Assembly: GCF_018408705.1 (NCBI RefSeq)
Contig: NZ_AP023420.1
Coordinates: 186,001 to 250,000 of the forward strand
Length of the DNA stretch: 64,000 nt
Direction of reading: 5' to 3'
Origin: Pusillibacter faecalis
GTDB taxonomy: Bacteria; Bacillota; Clostridia; Oscillospirales; Oscillospiraceae
Shown here: positions 7,817 to 15,743 of the stretch, piece after piece
Numbering within the stretch: the first letter of the stretch is position 1
Layout of the letters: every line of letters starts with the position of its first letter
Translations under genes and position numbers: made by a program
The notes under the pieces: model-generated
The model's database searches: none
Told to the model about the DNA's origin: nothing
What the model saw: the letters and a program-made list of their open reading frames with translations, nothing else

Positions 7817-8929
7817 ATGATCCAATTCCAGCACGTCTCCAAAAGCTATGGAAAGACCCCCATTCTCAAGGACCTGAACTTCACCATCCCTGACGGGCAG
7901 TTCGTCATCCTGATCGGGCCGTCCGGCTGCGGCAAGACCACGACCATGAAAATGATCAACCGCCTTCTGGAGCCGGATTCCGGAACCATCCTCATCGATG
8001 GACAGGATATCCACAATCAAGACAAGGTAGAACTGCGGCGGCACATCGGATATGTGATCCAACAGATTGGTCTGTTTCCTAACATGACCGTAGCCCAGAA
8101 TATTTGTGTGGTTCCCAAGCTTTTAAAATACGATAAGTCCCGCTGCGATCAAATTGTTCAGGAGATGCTGCAACTGGTGGGCATGGAGCAATATGCGGAC
8201 AAGTACCCCTCAGAGCTCTCTGGCGGACAGCAGCAGCGCATCGGCGTGCTGCGGGCGCTGGCGGCCTCTCCTCCGATCGTGCTCATGGACGAACCCTTCA
8301 GCGCCCTGGACCCCATGACCCGTGAGTCCCTTCAGGACGAGGTGAAGAGCATTCAGCAGAAGCTGAACAAGACCATTGTCTTTGTCAGCCATGACATGGG
8401 AGAGGCATTAAAGCTGGCAGATGTCATCATCTTCATGGAAAGTGGTCAGGTGGTGCAGATGGCCTCTCCGGAGGAGATGCTGGAGCATCCAGCCAATGAT
8501 CTGGTACGTAACTTCCTCGGCAAGCATGCTCCTGACGTCCCCGCGCCCTCCACTGTGGAGCACTTCATGCGCACAAACGTGGTCTCTGTCAGAAAGGACC
8601 GGGGCGTGCTGGAATGTGCGGAGCGCATGGCCCGCAGCAGCGTGGACTCCCTGCTGGTCACTGACGAGCACGAACGGTATGTGGGGACCATCTCCATCGG
8701 TGATATTCGCCACTGGGGCCGGGAGCTCACCAGCATTGAACCCCTGGTCCGCCAGAGCGCCCGGACCGCCCGGGTGGGCGACGAGGCCAAGGAGAGCTTT
8801 GACTACCTGCTGGATTCCGGTGCCAACTATGTGGTGGTCCTGAATGCGGACGATACCATTGCGGGCATCGTCACCAAGACCAGCGTGGCACGGTCCGTGG
8901 CGGAGAACCTGTGGGGGGAGGCCAAATGA
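7817..8929 (+). CDS. opuCA: glycine betaine/carnitine ABC transporter ATPase with CBS domains
   Basis: A 370-residue ABC ATPase of the OpuA/OpuC/ProV group that powers uptake of compatible solutes. Walker A GPSGCGKT is at 34-41, the signature LSGGQ at 134-138 and Walker B IVLMDE at 154-159. The C-terminal third (about 255-370) contains two CBS motifs (RTNVVSVRKDRGVLEC and SGANYVVVLNADDTIAGIV), which in this family sense ionic strength or nucleotides. The ATG follows AAAGGAGTGAGCAAT. The stop overlaps the permease start in an ATGA junction. Substrate betaine, carnitine or choline cannot be separated by eye. Confidence 0.93.
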   Translation: MIQFQHVSKSYGKTPILKDLNFTIPDGQFVILIGPSGCGKTTTMKMINRLLEPDSGTILIDGQDIHNQDKVELRRHIGYVIQQIGLFPNMTVAQNICVVPKLLKYDKSRCDQIVQEMLQLVGMEQYADKYPSELSGGQQQRIGVLRALAASPPIVLMDEPFSALDPMTRESLQDEVKSIQQKLNKTIVFVSHDMGEALKLADVIIFMESGQVVQMASPEEMLEHPANDLVRNFLGKHAPDVPAPSTVEHFMRTNVVSVRKDRGVLECAERMARSSVDSLLVTDEHERYVGTISIGDIRHWGRELTSIEPLVRQSARTARVGDEAKESFDYLLDSGANYVVVLNADDTIAGIVTKTSVARSVAENLWGEAK

Positions 8930-9570
8930 TGACTCTCCTTCAAACATACGGCGCGGATCTGATCAAGGCCATCTGTGAGCACACGATTTATGTGTTGATT
9001 TCCGTGGCTATCGGCTTTTCCGTTGGGCTGGTGTGCGGGATTCTGCTCTCCCGTGTCCCCCGCTGGCTCTCCGGCATCATCATCCCGGTGCTCTCCATCT
9101 TCCAGACCATCCCCGGCCTGGTATTCATCGGCGTTCTGTTCATCTTCTGGGGCGACATCTATCCCACGGTGATTGTGGCTCTGAGTGTTTACGCCATGTT
9201 TCCAGTGCTGAAAAATACGTACACCGGCATTCTTGGCGTGGAGGAACGGTATCTGGAGGCTGCAAGAGGCTGCGGCATGTCTCCGTTCCAGACCCTGATC
9301 CGGGTGGAGCTGCCTCTGGCCATGCCCATCATCATCGCAGGTCTCCGGATGGCCGCAATTTATACCGTCTCCTGGGCGGTACTGGCCTCCATGATCGGTC
9401 TGGGCGGCTTAGGTGATTTTGTATATCGGGGCACCTCCTCCAACAACAATACGCTCATCCTGCTTGGCGCCATTCCGGCTGCTGTTCTGGCCATTCTCTT
9501 TGGCGTTTTGATTGACCTGCTGCAAAAGAAGGTTACTCCCCGCGGACTTTGGAAGGAGGCAGGCAGATGA
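8926..9570 (+). CDS. opuCB: betaine-type ABC transporter permease
   Basis: A 214-residue inner-membrane permease of the BPD_transp_1 family with about five to six hydrophobic segments. The coupling-helix region reads EAARGCGMSPFQTLIRVELPLAMPIIIAG near the middle, the typical EAA loop that docks on the ATPase. It starts at the first of two adjacent ATG codons, overlapping the ATPase stop by four bases and preceded by GGGGGGAGG. Its stop overlaps the next permease by four bases, so all transporter genes are translationally coupled. Confidence 0.92.
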   Translation: MMTLLQTYGADLIKAICEHTIYVLISVAIGFSVGLVCGILLSRVPRWLSGIIIPVLSIFQTIPGLVFIGVLFIFWGDIYPTVIVALSVYAMFPVLKNTYTGILGVEERYLEAARGCGMSPFQTLIRVELPLAMPIIIAGLRMAAIYTVSWAVLASMIGLGGLGDFVYRGTSSNNNTLILLGAIPAAVLAILFGVLIDLLQKKVTPRGLWKEAGR

Positions 9571-11066
9571 GCTGGGACTTGATTTTCCAACACCTGTTCA
9601 TTGTTCTTGCGGCAAGCCTGCTCTCTATTCTGGTAGGGCTTCCCTTGGGAATCTGGGCCTATGTGTCCAAGGGCGTCCGGCCGGTCATTCTCCGGATTGT
9701 GGACCTGCTGCAAACCATCCCCTCCCTGGCATTACTCGGCATCATTATGGTGGTGCTGGACCCCGGAAAGCCCACCGTGATCATCGGCATCATGCTCTAC
9801 TCCCTGCTGCCCATCGTGCGCAATACCTGCCTGGGCCTTCAGGAGGTGGACCCAGGCGTGAAGGAGGCGGCCCGGGGCATGGGCATGAGCAAGCCGTACC
9901 GGGTTTTGATGGTGGAATTCCCCCTGGCGTTTCCCACGGTGTTTACTGGCATCCGCATCGCGGTGGTGAACGCCATCGGCACCGCCGTGTTCGCGGCCTT
10001 TGTGGGCGGCGGCGGCCTGGGCGGTGTTATTACCCAGGCAATCCGTATCTCGAACATGCCGCTGATCCTGGCCGCCACTGGCGTGCTGATGGTCATCGCA
10101 GTGGTGCTGGACCTGGTGATGAGCTGGTTCGAGGGCCAGATGCGCAAATCCAAGGGCGGGTCCAAAAAGATGTGGATTCCCGTGGCGGCCATTGTGGTGG
10201 CCTTCTGTCTGCTGCTGCCCTATGGCCGCGGCGGCACCGGCGATATTCTGCTCTATGACGGCGATTATTCTGAGACACAGCTGATGCATCATATGGTGAA
10301 GATGCTGGTGGAGGACCAGACCGATCTGACCGTCACCATCCAGGACCAGATGTCCCAGGTAAACAACTGGAACTCCCTCAAGGGCGACGGTCACACTTGC
10401 GACCTCATGATCTCTTACGACGGCACGATTCTCACCACGTTCCTGGGACAGGACACCGTAGACGTGCCGGAGGGCATGACCATCTACGAGTACGTTCAGG
10501 GTGAGCTGGAGGGCTATGGTCTGCGGCAGCTGGAGCAGCTGGGCTTTGAGAATACCTACGCCATTGGCGTACCGGAGGGACTGGCTCAGGAGTACGGCCT
10601 GGAGACCATCAGCGACCTGATCCCCGTGGCGGATCAGTTGACCTTCGGTGCGGAACAGGAGTTCTTTACTCTGGAGGGCAGCATGAAGTACGAGCCCTTT
10701 GTGGCCTTCTATGGTCTGAACTTCAAGGACCACTCTTCCGTGGATATGGGACTGAAATATTCCGCCATTGAAAACGGCAGCTTTGATGTGGCGGTGGTCT
10801 ACACCACCGACGGCCTGAACAAAAAGGTGGGGTTGAAAGTTCTGGAGGATGACAAGAGCTTTTTCCCGGACTACAACGGAGTGTTTCTGGTACGGGACGA
10901 TCTGATGGAGAAATATCCGGAGCTGGAGGGAATTCTCAACCAGCTCGCCGGCAGGATCTCCTCGGATCAGATGGCAGATCTGACCTACCAGGTGGATGTG
11001 GAGGGCCGCATGGTAGACGATGTGGCCCGGGAATTCCTGATCAGTCTGGGCCTGCTGGTGGGATAA
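9567..11066 (+). CDS. opuCC: fused permease and glycine betaine-binding protein
   Basis: A 499-residue fusion. Residues 1-205 form a second permease with an EAA loop (VKEAARGMGMSKPYRVLMVEFPLAFP). A further hydrophobic segment near residue 210 leads into an extracytoplasmic OpuAC/ProX-like binding domain from about residue 225 to the end. The receptor is thus tethered by the permease and has no lipobox. Fusion of permease and receptor is known in OpuA, BusAB and related importers. A strong GGAGG lies before the ATG, which overlaps the preceding stop. A perfect terminator follows. Confidence 0.92.
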   Translation: MSWDLIFQHLFIVLAASLLSILVGLPLGIWAYVSKGVRPVILRIVDLLQTIPSLALLGIIMVVLDPGKPTVIIGIMLYSLLPIVRNTCLGLQEVDPGVKEAARGMGMSKPYRVLMVEFPLAFPTVFTGIRIAVVNAIGTAVFAAFVGGGGLGGVITQAIRISNMPLILAATGVLMVIAVVLDLVMSWFEGQMRKSKGGSKKMWIPVAAIVVAFCLLLPYGRGGTGDILLYDGDYSETQLMHHMVKMLVEDQTDLTVTIQDQMSQVNNWNSLKGDGHTCDLMISYDGTILTTFLGQDTVDVPEGMTIYEYVQGELEGYGLRQLEQLGFENTYAIGVPEGLAQEYGLETISDLIPVADQLTFGAEQEFFTLEGSMKYEPFVAFYGLNFKDHSSVDMGLKYSAIENGSFDVAVVYTTDGLNKKVGLKVLEDDKSFFPDYNGVFLVRDDLMEKYPELEGILNQLAGRISSDQMADLTYQVDVEGRMVDDVAREFLISLGLLVG

Positions 11067-11080
11067 AGCGCTCCTAAAAA

Positions 11081-11118
11081 CACGCTCTGGAACGACTGCG
11101 TCCCAGAGCGTGTTTTTT
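11081..11118 (+). terminator. terminator of the betaine transporter operon
   Basis: A 10-bp perfect stem CACGCTCTGG / CCAGAGCGTG (11081-11090 and 11103-11112), 12-base loop and TTTTTT. Confidence 0.9.
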
Positions 11119-11193
11119 CAGAAAGAACGAAGCCGCTGCGAAACCATGTTCCCCGTGTTTTCGTCTATGCTGGCAGAGAAAGGAGGCTGACAT

Positions 11194-11754
11194 GTGGAGG
11201 ACAATCAGATTATTGACCTGTACTGGGCCCGGGACCAACGGGCTATTGACGAGACCAGCGGAAAATACGGCGGCTTCCTGCTGCAACTGGCCTGGAATAT
11301 TCTCCGCAGCCATGCAGATGCGGAGGAGTGTGTCAACGACACTTATCTGCATACCTGGAACGCCATTCCACCCGCCCGCCCCTCAGCCCTGAAGCTCTGG
11401 CTGGGGCGGATTGCTCGGAATCTGTCTCTGGACCGCTGGAAGTGGACCAGAGCTCAAAAGCGTGGCGGTGCCGGCATGGAAGTTCTGTTGGGTGAACTGG
11501 ACGACTGCGTTCCCACGTCCCACAGTCCTGAGCGGTGTCTGGAGGACCAGGAGATCGCAGATTTGATCGGCGCCTTTTTGCGGCGTTTGCCGGCGGAGCG
11601 CCGGCAGATCTTTCTCCGGCGGTACTGGTATGGCCAAGAGCTATCGGAAATCGCCGGGGCGCTTGGCTGCGGCCAGGGGAAGGTGAAGTCCTCCCTGTTC
11701 CGCACCCGAAAGGCGCTGCGGGCCTATTTGGAACAGGAGGGAGTGGCACTATGA
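11194..11754 (+). CDS. ECF-type sigma-70 factor
   Basis: A 186-residue sigma factor with region 2 near residues 15-85 (the DAEECVNDTYLHTWNAIPP stretch) and region 4 near 120-175 (LPAERRQIFLRRYWYGQELSEIA, then an HTH). There is no sigma-1 or sigma-3 region, typical of ECF factors that respond to envelope or external signals. The start is GTG at 11194 with AAAGGAGG seven bases upstream; an ATG two bases earlier is out of frame. Its stop overlaps the ATG of the next gene (ATGA), which encodes the probable anti-sigma factor. Confidence 0.9.
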   Translation: MEDNQIIDLYWARDQRAIDETSGKYGGFLLQLAWNILRSHADAEECVNDTYLHTWNAIPPARPSALKLWLGRIARNLSLDRWKWTRAQKRGGAGMEVLLGELDDCVPTSHSPERCLEDQEIADLIGAFLRRLPAERRQIFLRRYWYGQELSEIAGALGCGQGKVKSSLFRTRKALRAYLEQEGVAL

Positions 11755-13286
11755 GCGAGCGTCTTTTCCGGATTTTAGGTCTGATAGCCGATGATCTCAT
11801 CGAGGAGGCGGGCCGTTCCGCCTCCCGCCGGCGGCCCTGGCGGAATCTCGCCGCCGCAGCCTGTGTGGTGCTGGTGTGCGGCGCTACCTTCGGCTTTCTG
11901 GCAGCCTCTGGTGGAAATCTCCTGAGTGGAGGCGCAAGCGGTAATACCGCCAGCGATGGGGCAAGTGCCGGTGCAGGCGAGCATGACGGCGGGACCGCGT
12001 TCATGTCCTACGCCGGTCCCATCCTTCCTCTGACCACCGCAGAGGCGAATCCCGGCCTGCTGTCTGAGCGCACGATCACCTGGGACCTTTCCCCAGGGAC
12101 CTATGCAGACGGCTCTCCCCGCCAGTGGGGGGCTGCGGTGTCAGACTGCTATGCGCTGACGAATCCCTCAGAGGAGGCTATCACCGTGACGGCCCTTTAT
12201 CCTTTCACCGGCAGCTTTTCCGCTCTGCCATCCATCCAGCCGGAGGTGACGGTGAACGGCGCGGCGGCAGAGCCCAAGCTGTACGCCGGCCCCTATGCCG
12301 GCGGCTTCCGGGATGCGGGCGAGGCGGATGACTCCACTTGGAACCCCTCCTCCTGGACGGACTACCAGGAGCTGCTGGAGAGCGGCGCCTATCTTGATCA
12401 GGCTCTGGGCGAGGAGCCCCGGCTGGACGTCCCAGTAACGGTTTATTCCTTCTCCGACTTCTCCCTGCCGGAAGACGCCCCGGACGCCGCCACCCAAGCC
12501 GTGACCTTCACCCTGGACCCGGAGCGGACCACCGTGCTGTCCTATGGCTTCAACGGCATGAGCCAGGAGGCCGGCTGGAGGCAGTACAGCTATTTTGTAC
12601 CAAACGGGGTCCGCTCTGAATCGGATTTGAAGCTGCTGGTGATCATCGGGGATGACTTGGGAGCATACACTCTTCAGGGCTATGTGGACGGAGGCTGTGA
12701 GCAAATGCTTGCAGATGTCTCCTGTACCGTAACCCGGACGGAAACCACTTTCGACGCGGTGCTGGAGGAGATCTGTCGGAGCTACGCGGCAGAATACAAT
12801 GCGCGGCGATCCACGGAAGAGGCCACCGCTTTTGATTTCCTATCTCTTGACATGCTTCAGCGGGCAGCGGCAGAGTTGCTGACCCAGTATGGGCTGTTCT
12901 CCGAAAATGCCAAGGACCGTTACAGCGACGGGCGGCTGGATGAAATCGTCAGCGAGTCCCTCGTTCAGGAACGAGTCCTATACCTCGCTTTTCCCGTGAC
13001 AATTCCTGCCGGAGGCAGCGCTGCAGTATCGGTTGCACTGTGGAAGGAGCCCAGCTACGATTTTGGCTGCTCCGGGTCTGAAAACACAGATCTCCAGGGT
13101 TATGATCTGATCACTTGTCTTGGCTCCACGCTGAATTTTACCTCTCAGACCGCCGTGCTGGCAGAAACCCAGGGTGTGGAGCTTGTCCGGCAAAACATCG
13201 GCTTTGATCCGGAGGATGGCATCACCCAGGTCCCCTTGGACCTGACCGAGGAACACTATTTCATAGAAATCCGTCCCACCCCCTGA
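11751..13286 (+). CDS. large membrane protein, probable anti-sigma factor of the ECF pair
   Basis: A 511-residue protein with a short basic cytoplasmic N-terminus (1-30), one membrane helix (about 31-52, AAAACVVLVCGATFGFLAA), a Gly/Ser/Ala-rich linker and a roughly 430-residue outside domain of no family I recognise. Position and coupling to the sigma gene by a 4-base overlap point to an anti-sigma role, but the N-terminal part is too short for a normal zinc anti-sigma domain and lacks HxxxCxxC. The outer domain begins FMSYAGPILPLTTAEANPG and contains many Thr, Asp and aromatic residues. It could be a sensor for an extracellular signal; that is inference. Confidence 0.65.
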   Translation: MSERLFRILGLIADDLIEEAGRSASRRRPWRNLAAAACVVLVCGATFGFLAASGGNLLSGGASGNTASDGASAGAGEHDGGTAFMSYAGPILPLTTAEANPGLLSERTITWDLSPGTYADGSPRQWGAAVSDCYALTNPSEEAITVTALYPFTGSFSALPSIQPEVTVNGAAAEPKLYAGPYAGGFRDAGEADDSTWNPSSWTDYQELLESGAYLDQALGEEPRLDVPVTVYSFSDFSLPEDAPDAATQAVTFTLDPERTTVLSYGFNGMSQEAGWRQYSYFVPNGVRSESDLKLLVIIGDDLGAYTLQGYVDGGCEQMLADVSCTVTRTETTFDAVLEEICRSYAAEYNARRSTEEATAFDFLSLDMLQRAAAELLTQYGLFSENAKDRYSDGRLDEIVSESLVQERVLYLAFPVTIPAGGSAAVSVALWKEPSYDFGCSGSENTDLQGYDLITCLGSTLNFTSQTAVLAETQGVELVRQNIGFDPEDGITQVPLDLTEEHYFIEIRPTP

Positions 13287-13301
13287 TAGTACGATCCGCC
13301 G

Positions 13302-13317
13302 CCTCGCAAGTGCGAGG
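13302..13317 (+). terminator. weak hairpin after the anti-sigma gene
   Basis: CCTCGCA / TGCGAGG with a 2-base loop, 16 bases after the stop. No T-run follows, so it may be only a partial terminator. Confidence 0.35.
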
Positions 13318-13435
13318 ATAACAGCGGGTCTGCAATGTGTTTTCCGTTTAGAGTGAGCTGTGGCCTTACATGAGGAAAACCGCCCCCGAGACTTCTGAAA
13401 CTCTTTCCCGATTTAGGAACATTCCATGATTGACC

Positions 13436-13468
13436 AGACGTGGCCGCCCCATTGGGGCGGCCACGTCT
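13436..13468 (-). terminator. long hairpin after the collagen-like gene
   Basis: A 15-bp perfect stem AGACGTGGCCGCCCC / GGGGCGGCCACGTCT with a 3-base loop, starting four bases after the minus-strand stop. It lacks a T-run, but stem strength and position fit a terminator that may serve both converging genes. Confidence 0.6.
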
Positions 13469-13471
13469 AAC

Positions 13472-14089
13472 TCAGTTCTCTGCGGAAGAGTGCAATTTCA
13501 AAATCACCATGGTCATGGCACCCTCCCGGGCCACTGCATTGGAGTTGCTGTTCAGTGTCAGCACGGTCTCCTCTGGTGCCGTTAAAATAAAGGATGCAGA
13601 GCCGGATACACTGGCATTGTTTTCCGCCGTACGGCTGTAGACGCCATACTCCAAAAATCCACGGCCCTGATAGGCCGGTGTGATCTGGAGGTATCCCGCC
13701 GTTAGCAAAATGGCAGAGATGTGATAGGTCACAAGATACGTTCCGGGCAGCAGGGTGATCTGCGTGCCGGAGGTCTGAACAATGTGCCCGGTGGCATCTG
13801 CTGTTCCAGTGGCAAAGGGGATGGGACTTCCATCTGGTAATGGCACCATCAGCGTGACAAATGAGGCATAAATGTCCGGTCCGGCAGGCCCCTCTGGACC
13901 GGCGGGTCCTTCCGTGCCGGTCTCACCTCGTGGAATGGAAAAGTCCAGCTGCGCACCGCAGGGGGTGGGCGTCACGCGCACCTGGGCATCCGTACCAGGA
14001 TCAGTGGTAATCGTCTGACCTACAGTAATATCTGGCAGTGGGCAGCAGAAATGAATTTGGCAGTCAGAACTACCTGGGGTTGGCTGCAT
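13472..14089 (-). CDS. exosporium-like protein with a short collagen repeat and BclA-like C-terminal domain
   Basis: A 205-residue protein with a short collagen-like stretch around residues 70-85 (GETGTEGPAGPEGPAGP) followed by a roughly 120-residue domain that resembles the jelly-roll trimer domain of BclA-type spore surface proteins (LLPGTYLVTYHISAILLTAG near the middle; SGSASFILTAPEETVLTLNSNS near the end). No signal peptide, as expected for a protein laid down on the spore from the mother cell. The N-terminal 65 residues are Cys- and Pro-rich. I start at the ATG with AAAGGAGG nine bases upstream; an ATG 15 codons earlier has only a poor site. Confidence 0.8.
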   Translation of the reverse strand: MQPTPGSSDCQIHFCCPLPDITVGQTITTDPGTDAQVRVTPTPCGAQLDFSIPRGETGTEGPAGPEGPAGPDIYASFVTLMVPLPDGSPIPFATGTADATGHIVQTSGTQITLLPGTYLVTYHISAILLTAGYLQITPAYQGRGFLEYGVYSRTAENNASVSGSASFILTAPEETVLTLNSNSNAVAREGAMTMVILKLHSSAEN

Positions 14090-14139
14090 ATACAACGGCC
14101 TCCTTTCCAAGGGGTCAGAACAGTATATGCCCATTCCAG

Positions 14140-14679
14140 CTATTTCGCCTCAGGACTGATCCGATCCGCTGCGGCCGCCGCAAGCTTTGCTCCCAACCAA
14201 CCTACAACGGCTCCCAGCACCGCTCCCCCCAGAACATCGCTGGGCCAATGAACATAGAGGTACAGACGGGAAAACGCAATCAGCAGAGCCCAGAGCAGGG
14301 CCGGCTTCCACAAAGGGCTGCCAGATGCCTTGAGTGCAAACACGGCGGCAAAAGAGGCTGCCGTGTGACCAGAGGGAAATGAGGCATCCCCCGGAGGGGG
14401 AATCAGCAGCACCACATCCGGCCGCTCCACAAACGGACGAAGCCGCCCGATCAGAGGCTTGAGCACCAGGTTGCAGGCAATCAAATCCAATGTCAGCCCA
14501 AAGGCCACCGCCGCTCCGTGCCGGCGCTGCCCCTTTAACAGCACCAACACTACTGCCAGCAAAATCCAAATTTCCCCATGGTTTGCCGTCCAGCTGATCC
14601 ATGGCATCGCCATATCCAGGAATTCACACCGCAGATGCGTCTGAATCCAGTCCAGAATTGCCAGCTCCGCAGAGTGCAT
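14140..14679 (-). CDS. PAP2-family phosphatase, undecaprenyl-diphosphatase-like
   Basis: A 179-residue membrane phosphatase of the PAP2 superfamily with all three signature parts: KPLIGRLRPF, PSGHTAAS and SRLYLYVHWPSDVLGG. These place the catalytic histidines and arginine on the outer face. About five membrane segments are present. Likely substrates are undecaprenyl diphosphate or another lipid phosphate. The ATG has AGAGGTG upstream. It runs opposite to nrdG, from which it is separated by a 220-base promoter region. Confidence 0.9.
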   Translation of the reverse strand: MHSAELAILDWIQTHLRCEFLDMAMPWISWTANHGEIWILLAVVLVLLKGQRRHGAAVAFGLTLDLIACNLVLKPLIGRLRPFVERPDVVLLIPPPGDASFPSGHTAASFAAVFALKASGSPLWKPALLWALLIAFSRLYLYVHWPSDVLGGAVLGAVVGWLGAKLAAAAADRISPEAK

Positions 14680-14841
14680 GTGAGATCACCTCTTTCAAAG
14701 TAATATCTTTGCTATGTCGCAGACATGATTATAGCGAAAAGCCGCCCGGAACGCAAGAAGGAGGCTCTCCCCGGTGCTGACTGCTGATAAAATCTCATCC
14801 TGAGAAAATTTCTCTTTTTCTCCTTTTGTTGCAAAAACAAC

Positions 14842-14870
14842 TTGTTCTTGTTGACATCATCCGATATAAT
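14842..14870 (+). promoter_or_regulatory. sigma-A promoter for nrdG
   Basis: TTGTTC (14842-14847), 17-base spacer, TATAAT (14865-14870), 31 bases before the proposed GTG start. A TTGACA at 14850-14855 lies inside the spacer at the wrong distance. Confidence 0.6.
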
Positions 14871-14901
14871 TACAACATCTTGTGGTTGGAGTGTGATTAC
14901 A

Positions 14902-15597
14902 GTGCGCATCAGTGGTTTACAGAAGCTGTCCATGGTGGATTATCCCGGAAAGCTGGCCGCTACGGTATTTACCGGTGGGTGCGATCTCAGATGTCCCTTC
15001 TGCCACAATGCGCCCCTGGTCGTTCGGGTTGCCGAGACGCCTCACCTCTCCCAGGAGGAGATTCTCTCTTTCCTGGACAGCCGGCGGGGACTTTTAGACG
15101 GGGTGGTGCTCTCCGGCGGAGAACCATTGCTGCAGCCCGATGCGGCGGAATTCCTGCGAGCCGTTCGATCCATGGGGTTTGCGGTGAAGCTGGACACCAA
15201 CGGCTGCCACCCGGAAGCTCTCGCAGACATTTTGCGGCAGGGACTGGCGGATTATGTAGCCATGGACATCAAGAACTGCCGGGAGAAATACGCCGGGACC
15301 GTGGGAGTGCCGGACTTTGATCTGGCGCCGGTGGAGGAAAGCATCCAGCTGCTGTGCCGTAGCGGTGTGGAGTTTGAGTTCCGTACCACGGTGGTCCGGG
15401 AGTTCCACACCGCTGCGGACATCACGGCCATCGGCAGATGGCTGGAGGGTTCTCCCCGGTATTTCCTGCAAAAGTTTGTAGATTCCGGCGATTTGGTCGG
15501 AAGCGGCTGTCATGCTCCGGAGGATGAAGAGATGCGGGCTATGGCAGATGCCGCAAGGCCGTGGTTTCAAGCGGTTGCGCTGCGGGGCATTGACTAG
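14902..15597 (+). CDS. nrdG: anaerobic ribonucleotide reductase activating radical-SAM protein
   Basis: A 231-residue radical SAM enzyme that uses S-adenosylmethionine and a [4Fe-4S] cluster to place the glycyl radical on NrdD. The cluster motif is C27-x3-C31-x2-C34 (GGCDLRCPFCHNA). The N-terminus VRISGLQKLSMVDYPGK matches the family and requires a GTG start at 14902; the ribosome site there is weak (GGAG at a longer distance), and an internal ATG at residue 11 is the alternative. nrdD follows after 146 bases with its own promoter. The length is of the longer NrdG subgroup. Confidence 0.88.
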   Translation: MRISGLQKLSMVDYPGKLAATVFTGGCDLRCPFCHNAPLVVRVAETPHLSQEEILSFLDSRRGLLDGVVLSGGEPLLQPDAAEFLRAVRSMGFAVKLDTNGCHPEALADILRQGLADYVAMDIKNCREKYAGTVGVPDFDLAPVEESIQLLCRSGVEFEFRTTVVREFHTAADITAIGRWLEGSPRYFLQKFVDSGDLVGSGCHAPEDEEMRAMADAARPWFQAVALRGID

Positions 15598-15631
15598 ATT
15601 TAGTTTTCTTTGGCATTTTAAACGAAAAAGA

Positions 15632-15647
15632 ATACCATATCTTGTGT
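15632..15647 (+). promoter_or_regulatory. possible NrdR box upstream of nrdD
   Basis: ATACCATATCTTGTGT matches 13 of 16 positions of the NrdR-box pattern ACACWATATATWGTGT as I remember it, and sits 9 bases upstream of the -35. A clear second box at the usual spacing is not present, so confidence is low. Confidence 0.35.
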
Positions 15648-15656
15648 CTTCTTTTC

Positions 15657-15684
15657 TTGACTTCCCCCGCCAATATGTTACAAT
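15657..15684 (+). promoter_or_regulatory. sigma-A promoter for nrdD
   Basis: TTGACT (15657-15662), 16-base spacer, TACAAT (15679-15684), 59 bases before the nrdD ATG. Confidence 0.65.
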
Positions 15685-15743
15685 GGATTTCGCGGGACCT
15701 TTGTCCCTTCGAATGAATATCACACGAGAAAGTAGGGAGCATT

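Noticed and set aside
14850..14870. TTGACA next to TATAAT upstream of nrdG
   Set aside because: The two hexamers are only about 9 bases apart, too close for a sigma-A promoter; TTGTTC with a 17-base spacer is the better -35.
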